Below are positions 36,673 to 44,169 of a stretch of 64,000 nt of DNA, piece by piece. A program made the translations under genes and the position numbers. The DNA is taken from contig NZ_JACMTR010000002.1 of NCBI RefSeq assembly GCF_014267175.1, positions 62,001 to 126,000 of the forward strand, given 5' to 3'. How positions within the stretch are numbered: position 1 is the first letter of the stretch; each line of letters begins with the position of its first letter. The notes beneath the pieces are model-generated. The model ran no database searches and was not told where the DNA came from. It saw only the letters and a list, made by a program, of their open reading frames with translations. Source of the stretch: Pseudonocardia sp. C8. Its GTDB lineage: Bacteria > Actinomycetota > Actinomycetes > Mycobacteriales > Pseudonocardiaceae.

Positions 36673-37004
36673 TCCCAGACCGGGCGGATCTCGATGCCGC
36701 CGCGGCGCGCGTAGGGGTGGCCCTCGGCGACGGCGATGGCGTCGTCCAGGTTCGGGCATTCGATCATCACGATGCCGCCCACGACGTCCTTGGTCTCGGC
36801 GAACGGCCCGTCGCTCACGAGCGTCTCACCCTCCCGCACCCGCACCGTGGTCGCGTCCACCACCGGGCGCAGCCGCTCCCCGACGATCAGGCCGCCGCGC
36901 CGTTGCACGTCCTCCCACCACGCCTGGTGCACCGGGTCGTCGCGCAGCTCGTCGTTGGTGGGCGGGTCCGTCTCGTCGTCGCAGATCAGCAACACGTACT
37001 TCAT
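36669..37004 (-). CDS. YCII/DGPF-domain protein, partner of the ECF42-like sigma factor
   Basis: 111-residue protein of the YCII family with the ETLVSDGPFAETKDVVGG motif (DGPF) and MKYVLLICDDE at the start. The start at 37004 is chosen because the family begins with MKYxLL. Such proteins are the conserved neighbours of ECF42 sigma factors; whether they act as enzyme or sensor is unknown. The stop overlaps the sigma start by 4 bp. Confidence 0.92.
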   Translation of the reverse strand: MKYVLLICDDETDPPTNDELRDDPVHQAWWEDVQRRGGLIVGERLRPVVDATTVRVREGETLVSDGPFAETKDVVGGIVMIECPNLDDAIAVAEGHPYARRGGIEIRPVWE

Positions 37005-37029
37005 GCGGCGAGTGTGCCGGTACCCGGCG

Positions 37030-37350
37030 TCACGCACCCAGCCGCCGGCGCACCGCGCGGACCCGCTTCCGCGTCCGCCTGCGGGTGCGCTTCGACGGCC
37101 GGGCGGCCGAGCTGAGCGCGCCGCGGATCTCGCGCACGTGCAGGCGCGTGCGCAGCCGGCGCTGCACGTCGGCCTTCCGTGGCAGCAGCAGCCGGAACCC
37201 GAGTGCCCACAGCCACAGCGCGGCGAAGCCGATCACGAGCCCGAGCGGCAGCAGCACCGCCGTCAGGCACAGCACGAGCGCCACGACGAGGAGCACGGTG
37301 CCCAGCACGAACAGCAGCACCGCGGCGACCGCCCGCAGCGCGCGGATCAT
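37030..37350 (-). CDS. Small membrane protein with basic C-terminal tail (paralogue of next gene)
   Basis: 106 residues: a hydrophobic N-terminal half forming two helices (about 5-29 and 32-52), then a strongly basic tail rich in Arg and Lys (SKRTRRRTRKRVRAVRRR). It aligns with the protein encoded just upstream over LLLV-x-LVLC-LTAVLLPLG-x-x. The start ATG is 3 bp after the upstream stop. The basic tail could contact nucleic acid or lipid head groups; function unknown. Confidence 0.75.
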   Translation of the reverse strand: MIRALRAVAAVLLFVLGTVLLVVALVLCLTAVLLPLGLVIGFAALWLWALGFRLLLPRKADVQRRLRTRLHVREIRGALSSAARPSKRTRRRTRKRVRAVRRRLGA

Positions 37351-37353
37351 CGC

Positions 37354-37683
37354 TCACCCCGCCAGGTGCAGGCGCCGGCGGAGCCGTCGACCGCGGCCCC
37401 GCAGCGCGTCCTCGCCCCGGCGGGCCAGTTCCTCGGCCCGCGTGCTGCCGGGGACCAGGAGCTTCGCCGCGTTCGCGTAGAGCGACAGCGCGAGGACCAC
37501 GACCGGGATCCCCAGCGGCAGCAGCAGGATCGTCACGCAGAGAACGGCGCCGACCAGGAGCAGCACCGTCCCGAGCAGCGCCAGCACGAGCGCGAGCACC
37601 CCGCGCAGCACCGCCGAGAGCACGCCCGTCACGGCGCCGAGCAGGCCGGACACCAGCCCGTTGATTCCACGAAGCAGGCCCAT
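37354..37683 (-). CDS. Small membrane protein with basic C-terminal tail (paralogue of previous gene)
   Basis: 109 residues with an amphipathic N-terminus, two helices (about 25-50 and 52-74, containing AVLCVTILLLPLGIPVVVLA), and an Arg-rich tail ([14 protein letters not shown]). The ATG has GGAGGAGGTG upstream, one of the strongest ribosome binding sites in this region, so the pair is likely well translated. It would be the first gene of a possible unit reading on to the DGPF/sigma/DUF899 genes. Confidence 0.78.
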   Translation of the reverse strand: MGLLRGINGLVSGLLGAVTGVLSAVLRGVLALVLALLGTVLLLVGAVLCVTILLLPLGIPVVVLALSLYANAAKLLVPGSTRAEELARRGEDALRGRGRRLRRRLHLAG

Positions 37684-37774
37684 CGCCCACCTCCTCCGGA
37701 TCGGCCCGGATACCCCGGGCGCCGGGGACGTAAACGGTGCTCGCCCCTCGTCGAGCCACGCGGGTGCGGCCCCG

Positions 37775-38674
37775 TCAGTCGGTCCCGCGGTGCTCGGCGA
37801 CCGCGTCCCGGACTCCCGGCGCGACCTCCTCGGCGAACCGGCGGATCTGCGTCACCGGGTCGCCGCCGTCCGGGCCGAACACGAACGAGTCCATGCCGCG
37901 CTCGACCACCAGCCCGGTGAGCTCGTCGACCCACTGCGCGGGCGGGCCGTGCAGGAAGCCGCCGGAGCGGTCGTCGATCGACCCGAACACGTTGTAGACC
38001 CGCTGCACCTGCGCCGGGTCGCGCCCGGCCGCGGTGGCCGCCTCGTCGATCCGGGCGTGGGCGTCCGCGAGCTTCTCGGGCGGGACGAAGGGCGTGGAGG
38101 GCACCCACCCGTCGGCGGAGCGCCCGGTCAGCGCCAGCATCCGTGGCCCGATCGCGCCGAGCCAGATCCCGATCGGATGTGCGGGCGCCGGGCCCGGGTG
38201 CACGCCTGCCAACCCGTAGTGGCGGCCCTCGACCCGCACGGACCGCTCGCCGGACCACATCGCCCGGCACACCGCGACGGCCTCCTCGACGGCGGCCACC
38301 GCCTCACCGGGGGTCCGGCGCGCGCCGCCCATCGCGGCGATCCCGTCCCAGAACGCGCCCGCGCCGAGGCCCACCTCGACCCGGCCACCGGTGAGCACGT
38401 CCAGGCTCGCCGCCGCCTTCGCCAGCATCGCCGGCGGGCGCAGCGGCAGATCGGCCACGTCGAGGAACAGCCGCACCCGCCGCGTCCGGGCGGCCGCGAC
38501 CGCGAGCAGGGTCCACGCGTCGAGGTGCCGGGCCTGGTAGGGGTGGTCCTGGATCCCGGCCAGGTCGAGGCCCAGCTCGTCGGCCAGCAGGACAGGCTCC
38601 AGGACCTCGTCCGCGTCGCCGGCGTCCGGCGAGGGGAAGATCCCGAACTGCAGCGGCCGTCCGTAGTCGGACAT
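37775..38674 (-). CDS. LLM-class F420-dependent or flavin monooxygenase-like oxidoreductase
   Basis: 299-residue luciferase-like TIM-barrel protein. FGIFPSPDAGDADEVLEPVLLADELGLDL at the N-terminus, GGRVEVGLGAGAFWDGIAAMG in the middle and GPRMLALTGRSADGWVPS are typical of actinobacterial members, many of which use F420. GGAGGGAGACC precedes the ATG. It follows eutC with a 26-bp gap on the same strand, but a link to ethanolamine use is not evident. Confidence 0.88.
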   Translation of the reverse strand: MSDYGRPLQFGIFPSPDAGDADEVLEPVLLADELGLDLAGIQDHPYQARHLDAWTLLAVAAARTRRVRLFLDVADLPLRPPAMLAKAAASLDVLTGGRVEVGLGAGAFWDGIAAMGGARRTPGEAVAAVEEAVAVCRAMWSGERSVRVEGRHYGLAGVHPGPAPAHPIGIWLGAIGPRMLALTGRSADGWVPSTPFVPPEKLADAHARIDEAATAAGRDPAQVQRVYNVFGSIDDRSGGFLHGPPAQWVDELTGLVVERGMDSFVFGPDGGDPVTQIRRFAEEVAPGVRDAVAEHRGTD

Positions 38675-38700
38675 GGTCTCCCTCCTGGTCTGACGGCGGG

Positions 38701-39420
38701 TCAGCCGGCCGGCAGCGCCGGGCCCGCCTTCAACCCGACCCCCGACAGCTTCAGCCGCCGCGCCTCACTCATCAGCAGCGCGAGCGTCGTCGCGGCTGCC
38801 GCGTACCCGGTCCCGTGCGGCGGCCGGACGTTGGAGATGCAGTTGCGTTCCGAGTCCCGTCGGCCGCGCCGGGCGTCGTAGGTGAAGTAGACGCCGAGCG
38901 AGTCGACCGAGCTCATCCCCGGGCGCTCACCGATCAGCACCACCACGCTCCGGGCGCCGACCGCGGTGGCGACCTCGTCGCCGAGGGCCACCCGCGCCTG
39001 GGTGGCGATGACGACCGGGGCCACCCGCCAGCCCGCCAGCCGGTCCAGGATCTCGGCGAGCAGCCCGGCGGCGTGCTCCTGCACCGCCGGGGGTGACAGC
39101 CCGTCGGCGACGACGAGGACGACGTCGTACTCGCCCCGCGGGAGCTCCACACCGGACGCGAGCCGGCGGCCGAGGTCCGGCCGCGTCAGGTACTCGTCCC
39201 GGTCGCGGGGCGCGCCCGCCGCACGCAGGGTCGGCACGCCGAGCCCGGCGATCTCCCCGGCCAGCGCGTCGACGTCGAGCGGGGAGTGGACGGCGTCCCG
39301 GGCGGCGGCGTGCGCGGCCCGCAGCTCCAGCAGCCGGGCGGTCGGTAGCGCGTCCCCGGCCCGGCCGAGGGCGACCCGGGCCCGGGTGGAGGCACGCAGG
39401 ACCTCGAGCGGGTCGTTCAT
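38701..39420 (-). CDS. eutC: Ethanolamine ammonia-lyase small (light) subunit
   Basis: 239-residue partner of EutB that binds adenosylcobalamin and splits ethanolamine into acetaldehyde and ammonia. LGRAGDALPTARLLELRAAHAAARDAVH near the start, DYVLVVADGLSP-type segment (YDVVLVVADGLSPPAVQEHA), GERPGMSSVDSLGVYFTY and SERNCISNVR-PPHG are the EutC signature regions. The ATG at 39420 overlaps the eutB stop by 4 bp. Confidence 0.96.
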   Translation of the reverse strand: MNDPLEVLRASTRARVALGRAGDALPTARLLELRAAHAAARDAVHSPLDVDALAGEIAGLGVPTLRAAGAPRDRDEYLTRPDLGRRLASGVELPRGEYDVVLVVADGLSPPAVQEHAAGLLAEILDRLAGWRVAPVVIATQARVALGDEVATAVGARSVVVLIGERPGMSSVDSLGVYFTYDARRGRRDSERNCISNVRPPHGTGYAAAATTLALLMSEARRLKLSGVGLKAGPALPAG

Positions 39421-40793
39421 CGCACACCCGCCGTCAGGGCCTTCACCGCGGAGGCGGGGAGCTCCCGGACGCGGCCGTCGTCGTCGAGCAGGTCCATCGC
39501 CGAGAGCCAGGACGCGAACTCGGGCGCCGGGCGCAGCCCCAGCACCTGGCGGGCGTAGAGCGCGTCGTGGAAGGACAGCGACTGGTAGTGCAGCATCACG
39601 TCGTCCCCGCCGGGCACGCAGATCACGAACGAGCATCCCGCCGCCCCGAGCAGCGTGAGAAGCGCGTCGGTGTCGTCGGCGTCGGCCTCGGCGTGGTTGG
39701 TGTAGCAGACGTCGACGCCCATCGGGACACCCAGCAGCTTCCCGCAGACGTGGTCCTCCAGCCCGGCCCGGGTGATCTGCTTGCCGTCGCGCAGGTACTC
39801 GGGCCCGATGAACCCGACGACGGTGTTGACCAGCAGCGGATCGAAGGCACGGGCGACGGCGTAGGCCCTGGCCTCCAGGGTCTGCTGGTCGACCCCGTGG
39901 TGGGCGTCGGCGGACAGCGCGCTGCCCTGCCCGGTCTCGAAGTACATGCAGTTCGTGCCGACCGTGCCCCGCCCCATCGCCAGCGCGGCCTCGTGCGCCT
40001 CGCGCAGGAGCTCGAGGGTGACGCCGAACCCCTCGTTCGCCGCCTGGGTCCCCGCGATCGACTGGAACACGAGGTCCACGGGGGCGCCGCGTTCCATGAT
40101 CTCGATCGACGTGGTGACGTGCGTGAGCACGCAGGACTGGGTCGGGATGTCGTAGCGGGTGCGGATCTCGTCGAGCAGGTGCAGCAGCTCGGTGGTGCGC
40201 TGCGGCGAGTCACCGGCCGGGTTGATCCCGACGACGGCGTCCCCGCAGCCCAGCAGCAGGCCGTCCACGATGGACGCCGTCACGCCGCTCGGGTCGTCGG
40301 TCGGGTGGTTGGGCTGCAGCCGGGTCGCCAGCGTCCCCGGCAGCCCGATCGTGGACCGGAACGCGGTGACCACCGGGGTGCGGCGGCCGACGGCGACCAG
40401 GTCCTGCAGCCGCATCAGCTTGGACGTCGCGGCGACCATCTCCGGGGTGAGCCCGGGTGCCAGCGCGGTGGTGTCGGTGGACGGGTCGAGCAGGTGTTCA
40501 CGGAACTCGCCGACGGTCATCGAGGCGACCGGCGCGAACGCGGCCGGGTCGTGCGAGTCGAGGATCAGCCGGGTGACGTCGTCGTCGGCGTACGGGACGA
40601 CGTGCTCGTCCAGGAAGACGTCCAGCGGCAGGTCGGCGAGCAGGCCCTGGGCCGCGACCCGCTCCTGCTCGGAGGACGCCGCGATCCCGGCCAGCACGTC
40701 CCCGGACCGCTCCGGGGTGGCCGCGGCCAGCAGCGTCTTCAGGTCCGCGAACTCGTAGGTGTGGCCGCCGAGTGCGGCCCGGCGCCGGGTCAC
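39417..40793 (-). CDS. eutB: Ethanolamine ammonia-lyase large (heavy) subunit
   Basis: 458-residue catalytic subunit forming the active-site barrel. GGHTYEFADLKTLLAAATPERSGD at the N-terminus, GIPIALQPNHPTDD-type region (ATRLQPNHPTDDPSGVTAS), GTNCMYFETGQGSALSADAHHG and GFIGPEYL-x-DGKQI are highly conserved. GTG start preceded by GGAGGAGGAGC; the start overlaps the stop of the permease remnant (ACGTGA). No shell proteins, EutA reactivase or aldehyde dehydrogenase gene is seen nearby. Confidence 0.96.
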   Translation of the reverse strand: MTRRRAALGGHTYEFADLKTLLAAATPERSGDVLAGIAASSEQERVAAQGLLADLPLDVFLDEHVVPYADDDVTRLILDSHDPAAFAPVASMTVGEFREHLLDPSTDTTALAPGLTPEMVAATSKLMRLQDLVAVGRRTPVVTAFRSTIGLPGTLATRLQPNHPTDDPSGVTASIVDGLLLGCGDAVVGINPAGDSPQRTTELLHLLDEIRTRYDIPTQSCVLTHVTTSIEIMERGAPVDLVFQSIAGTQAANEGFGVTLELLREAHEAALAMGRGTVGTNCMYFETGQGSALSADAHHGVDQQTLEARAYAVARAFDPLLVNTVVGFIGPEYLRDGKQITRAGLEDHVCGKLLGVPMGVDVCYTNHAEADADDTDALLTLLGAAGCSFVICVPGGDDVMLHYQSLSFHDALYARQVLGLRPAPEFASWLSAMDLLDDDGRVRELPASAVKALTAGVR

Positions 40794-40926
40794 GTCAGCT
40801 CCTCCTCCGCCGCCGCCAGCGCCGCGAACTCCTCGTCGGGTGCGGCGGCCACCAGGTGGTGTCTCGAGTAGCGGGTGAAGTACAGCATGAACAGGGCGAA
40901 CGCACCCAGGGTCGCGCCCGCGGCGA
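40790..40926 (-). pseudogene. Remnant of ethanolamine permease (3' end only)
   Basis: The last about 45 codons before eutB encode AGATLGAFALFMLYFTRYSRHHL and then PDEEFAALAAAEEELT. This matches what I know of the C-terminus of APC-family ethanolamine permeases (final helix, YSRHHLVA motif, acidic tail). The gene should be about 450-480 residues, but upstream of 40926 the frame loses hydrophobic character and stops around 41000. The stop codon still overlaps the eutB start, so the old operon junction is kept. The 5' limit of homology is approximate. Confidence 0.75.
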
Positions 40927-41270
40927 CCGGCGGACGGGCCGGGCGGCCGGCACGACAGGGTGACACGGTCACGCGACCGTGTCGGGAGGAGATCACCGAG
41001 CGTGATTTCCGGAAAGGATACGCGGCCGTTCGGGTCGATCACCGTGACGTCCCGTCGCGGCGTGCGTCCGGACGTGCCGGGAAAGCGAGAATCCGGATGC
41101 CGGAAAAGAGCAGTATCCTCGCTGAAAGTAGTGTCGCTCGTCCGATGGTGGTAAGGAATTCGTTGGATCGGGGAACGGCCCGATAGCGTTCCGTACATCG
41201 GCGGGGCTCCCGAAACCCACGCCGAACACGCAGGTCCGGAACGGGCCCCGTACACAACGGAGAAACAACT
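40927..41270. other. 344-bp region without an intact gene, lower GC than surroundings
   Basis: Contains no convincing coding sequence. Runs such as GATTTCCGGAAAGGATACG and GGTGGTAAGGAATTCGTTGGATC are unusually AT-rich for this chromosome. It should contain the breakpoint where the ethanolamine permease gene was lost and the promoter of the secreted protein gene at 41271. I found no inverted repeats or target duplication that identify a mobile element. Confidence 0.6.
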
Positions 41271-41630
41271 GTGCTGAAGAAGGCTGGAATCGTCACCGCC
41301 GGCGTCACCGCGGGCCTGCTCGCCGTCTCGCCGCTGGCGTTCGCCGGTGACGGTGGCCACGGTCACGGGCACGGCCACGGCGGCAAGGTGCACGCCGACC
41401 AGATCAACAACATCGACTCCGACCGCGTCAGCAGCCAGAACGGCCTGGTCAACGTGGGCGACGTCAACGCGCTGAACAACACCAACGTGCTGTCCTGCTC
41501 GCTGAACGACGCGGACGTCGCCGTCAGCATCCTGGGTGTGCTGGGTGGCCCGGCCACCAACGGGGAGGACGCGCCGAGCGTCTCCGAGTGCTCCCCGGGC
41601 TCGACCTCGCAGACCAACATCGACGACTGA
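41271..41630 (+). CDS. Small secreted His/Gly-rich protein
   Basis: 119 residues. A Sec signal peptide (MLKKAGIVTAGVTAGLLAVS, cleavage likely after AFA at residue 25) is followed by a GDGGHGHGHGHGG stretch with four closely spaced histidines that could bind metal. A neutral, Asn/Asp/Ser-rich part follows (NNIDSDRVSSQNGLVNVGDVN and so on) with two cysteines about 33 residues apart (LSCSLND and SECSPG). The Asn-rich NVL..C..STSQ pattern is vaguely like streptomycete rodlins, but I would not assign it to that family. GGAGAAA precedes the GTG start. Confidence 0.8.
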   Translation: MLKKAGIVTAGVTAGLLAVSPLAFAGDGGHGHGHGHGGKVHADQINNIDSDRVSSQNGLVNVGDVNALNNTNVLSCSLNDADVAVSILGVLGGPATNGEDAPSVSECSPGSTSQTNIDD

Positions 41631-41660
41631 GCCGACTGATCTGCGACCGGCCGTGCCGGC

Positions 41661-41696
41661 CCGCCGATTCCGGGGCCGTCTCCCCGGAATCGGCGG
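41661..41696 (+). terminator. Terminator hairpin 1 after the secreted protein gene
   Basis: CCGCCGATTCCGGGG (41661-41675) pairs perfectly with CCCCGGAATCGGCGG (41682-41696) over a 6-base loop, 30 bp after the stop codon. Confidence 0.85.
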
Positions 41697-41712
41697 ACCG
41701 TGCCGTTGCCGG

Positions 41713-41740
41713 AACCCCGCTCCGGAACCGGAGCGGGGTT
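41713..41740. terminator. Terminator hairpin 2 between convergent genes
   Basis: AACCCCGCTCCGG (41713-41725) and CCGGAGCGGGGTT (41728-41740) form a 13-bp stem with a 2-base gap, followed on the plus strand by CGTTCGTTT. It also lies 15 bp past the stop of the hydrolase gene on the minus strand. Confidence 0.8.
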
Positions 41741-41754
41741 CGTTCGTTTCCCGG

Positions 41755-43401
41755 TCAGCCGTGGTGCGGAAGCACCACGTGCGAGGGGTGGGCGGGCCCG
41801 TGCAGCACCTCGTAGCGGATCGGACGGCCGGTGACGGCCGCCGACGCGCGCTCGCCGGTGCCGTGGTTGCGGGCGAACCGCGGGAACGCGGCCGCGGCGA
41901 CCTGCACCCGCAGCCGGTGCCCGGCCCGCACCCGGTACCCGGTCGGGCTCAGCGCCATCCGCACGACGATCGTGCCGTCCGGCGCGGTCGCCTCCCGGCC
42001 CGGGACGAGCCGGTGGATCGCGTCGGTGACGTTCAGCGAGGTCCCGTCCGGCGCCACGTCGCACACCCGGACGAACACGTCCCCGGTCCCGGAGTCGGTC
42101 CGCACGTACACCACGGCCGACACCTCGCCGAGCAGGTCCAGGTCGGACGCCAGCGGTGGTCCGGTGTAGACGAGCACGTCGTCGCGGGCCTCGACGGCGC
42201 GGTTGTCCTGCTGCTTCGACGGCGGCTGCAGCATCGGGCCACCGACGGTCGGTGTCGGATCGGCCGGGTCGTAGACGAACCGGTCCGGAGGGGAGGCCGC
42301 GGTCGCCGGTGCCTCCGGCTGGAGGCGGGAGCCCGGTGCGAGGTACCACTCGGTCGGCCGGGCGTCCGGCGGCGGCCAGCACGGCAGGTCGGCCCACCGG
42401 TCGGCGTGCTGGACGTAGGCACGGACCGGGGCCCGGCCGTCGCACCCACCGTCGCCGGTGAGGTGCACGCCGAGCCAGTGCACCATCTCGTGCGCGATCG
42501 TCCGCAGCGAGCCGCGGTCCCCGTGGGTCCAGGGCCCGACCGTGATCCGCGCGGTCGCGCCGCCCCGCTGCAGCGCGGTGAAGTCGACCAGCTGCCGGTC
42601 GACGAACAGGTCCCACCAGCCGGTGACCATGCAGACCGGGGGCATCGCCGCGGCGTCGAACCCGTCGTGCTCGGCCGGCGCCCAGAACTCCCGCGGCTGC
42701 TCGGCGTGCTCGACGAAGTCCCGCCAGAACACGACCGGGGCGCCGGTGAGCGCGACGTCCGCGGCCTGCAGCGGGAGCGCCGCCACCGCACGCCGCTTGC
42801 GGCGGCTGAACACCGGCGTCGCCAGGTAACCGGTGAGCGCCCCGAGCCGCTCCTGGCGCCCGATCTGGTTCACCCAGCTCGCCAGGTTCAGCAGGCCGGG
42901 CGCGCCGCCCGGGTAGAAGGTGCTGGTGAACTCGGACGCCGTGATGTCGGCATTCATCGAGCACAGGCCGGGGTCGGCGTACGGCGCGACCGCCCACTGG
43001 GTGTGCCCGACGTAGCTGGGGCCGACCATGGAGACGCGGCCGTCGCACCAGTCCTGGGCGCGGAGCCAGTCGAGGGTGTCGAGCCCGTCGGAGCTCTCGT
43101 GCAGGAACGGGCGGAACTGCCCGCCCGAGCCGAACGTGCCCCGCGTGGACTGGACGAGGACCTGGAACCCGCGGCGGGCCAGCAGCGACCCGATGAGCGT
43201 GCCGAGCCCGTCGCGGCCGTACGGGGTCCGCATCAGCACGGTCGGCCGGGGCTCGACCGGGCCGGGACGGCGGTAGAGGTCGGCCAGCAGCACGACACCG
43301 TCGGACACCGGGACCCGCAGGTTCCGTTCCCGGACGTACGGCGCGGGCAGGTCCCCGAAGCCCAGCCGCCGATCGATCAGGCGCTCCGCGAGCGCGGCCA
43401 T
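41755..43401 (-). CDS. CocE/NonD family hydrolase
   Basis: 548-residue alpha/beta hydrolase of the X-Pro dipeptidyl-peptidase/cocaine-esterase type. Domain 1 has VSDGVVLLADLYRP-like strand (VSDGVVLLADLYRRPGPVEP), TPYGRDGL, QSTRGTFGSGG and the nucleophile in GPSYVGHTQW (Ser near residue 117). A cap domain follows, and the C-terminal jelly-roll domain begins near residue 330 and ends RIRYEVLHGP-like. The substrate is unknown (ester or peptide). GGGGGAGGTGGCG precedes the ATG at 43401. Confidence 0.92.
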   Translation of the reverse strand: MAALAERLIDRRLGFGDLPAPYVRERNLRVPVSDGVVLLADLYRRPGPVEPRPTVLMRTPYGRDGLGTLIGSLLARRGFQVLVQSTRGTFGSGGQFRPFLHESSDGLDTLDWLRAQDWCDGRVSMVGPSYVGHTQWAVAPYADPGLCSMNADITASEFTSTFYPGGAPGLLNLASWVNQIGRQERLGALTGYLATPVFSRRKRRAVAALPLQAADVALTGAPVVFWRDFVEHAEQPREFWAPAEHDGFDAAAMPPVCMVTGWWDLFVDRQLVDFTALQRGGATARITVGPWTHGDRGSLRTIAHEMVHWLGVHLTGDGGCDGRAPVRAYVQHADRWADLPCWPPPDARPTEWYLAPGSRLQPEAPATAASPPDRFVYDPADPTPTVGGPMLQPPSKQQDNRAVEARDDVLVYTGPPLASDLDLLGEVSAVVYVRTDSGTGDVFVRVCDVAPDGTSLNVTDAIHRLVPGREATAPDGTIVVRMALSPTGYRVRAGHRLRVQVAAAAFPRFARNHGTGERASAAVTGRPIRYEVLHGPAHPSHVVLPHHG

Positions 43402-43553
43402 CGCCACCTCCCCCCGTCGCCCCCGCGCGCTGCGGGGACGAGCCGATCGTAGGAGACCCCGGATACTCCGTCCGGCCCGCGCCCGATCGTGGCCGGCTGT
43501 GACCGCCCTCTCACCCGACGCTCGACCGGCCCGGAAGCGTCGGAGGGCGCGCG

Positions 43554-43559
43554 TACCGT
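43554..43559 (+). promoter_or_regulatory. Candidate -10 hexamer of a leaderless promoter
   Basis: TACCGT, then 7 bases, then the GTG at 43567. No ribosome binding site precedes that codon. Confidence 0.4.
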
Positions 43560-43566
43560 GCGCGGC

Positions 43567-43806
43567 GTGCAGGTCGTGCGGATGTCGTGCTGCGGTCGGG
43601 AGTGGGTCGGGCCGGAGCGGGCCCACTGCTGCCGCCGTTTCGGCGGGTGTGGCGCCGTGTTCGACGACGCCGAGCTGTGGGACACCCACCGTCCCCGCGG
43701 CGCGTGCGTTGGTGACCCGCGCGCGCTCGGGTTGGTCACGACCCGCAACGGGATCTGGCAACGCTCCGGCACGACCCCGGGCGCGGTCAGGCGGCGACCC
43801 GGGTGA
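43567..43806 (+). CDS. FDXHR-type putative zinc-binding small protein
   Basis: 79 residues, compact and Cys/His-rich: MSCCGREWVGPERAHCC, then GCGAVFDDAELWDTHR, then GACVGDPRALGLVTTRNGIW. The FDxxxLxDxHR and GxC...LGL..GxW pattern is that of a small actinobacterial family of presumed zinc-binding proteins often found in phages and mobile regions as well as chromosomes. Function unknown. The GTG at 43567 fits a leaderless promoter; a later ATG (43582) is possible. The last 20 bp overlap the convergent cupin-like gene. Confidence 0.75.
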   Translation: MQVVRMSCCGREWVGPERAHCCRRFGGCGAVFDDAELWDTHRPRGACVGDPRALGLVTTRNGIWQRSGTTPGAVRRRPG

Positions 43807-44044
43807 TCCCGCGGAACACGGCGTCGCCGGTCCCGGGGTTGCGCACCGAGACCAGGTTCAGCCCGGTGAACCAGAGCACCGACCCGGCGCCGAAGGTGCG
43901 GCTGCCCCCGGCCGAGCAGCGGAGCTCGATCTCCCCGGAGTCGACGACGATCAGCGCGCCCCGCCACTCGTCCTCGTCGTGCGGGCGGACCTCGCCGGGC
44001 GTCAGCCGCACGGTCCGGGTACGGAACGTCGGTGCTCCCGGCAT
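43787..44044 (-). CDS. Small cupin-like protein
   Basis: 85 residues with a short single beta-barrel pattern: VRLTPGEVRPHDEDEWRGAL, VVDSGEIELRCSAGGSRTF, GAGSVLWFTGL. This resembles one cupin half with a possible metal site, but the usual two His motif is incomplete, so I call it cupin-like only. GGAGGAGGGGGTGA precedes the ATG strongly. Its 3' end overlaps the convergent FDXHR gene. Confidence 0.75.
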   Translation of the reverse strand: MPGAPTFRTRTVRLTPGEVRPHDEDEWRGALIVVDSGEIELRCSAGGSRTFGAGSVLWFTGLNLVSVRNPGTGDAVFRGITRVAA

Positions 44045-44169
44045 CGGACTCACCCCCTCCTCCTCGGACCGGTCCTGGTGCCCCGACCGGGAACACGACC
44101 TAGGGGAGTGACCGCCGGGACCCGCGGAAGTCATCGGTGCCGTAGACCGGCCGCCGCCGGTCTCGCAGG

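Noticed and set aside
40927..41270. Mobile element in the low-GC gap next to eutB
   Set aside because: No terminal inverted repeats, target duplication or transposase fragment could be found; only loss of the permease is supported.
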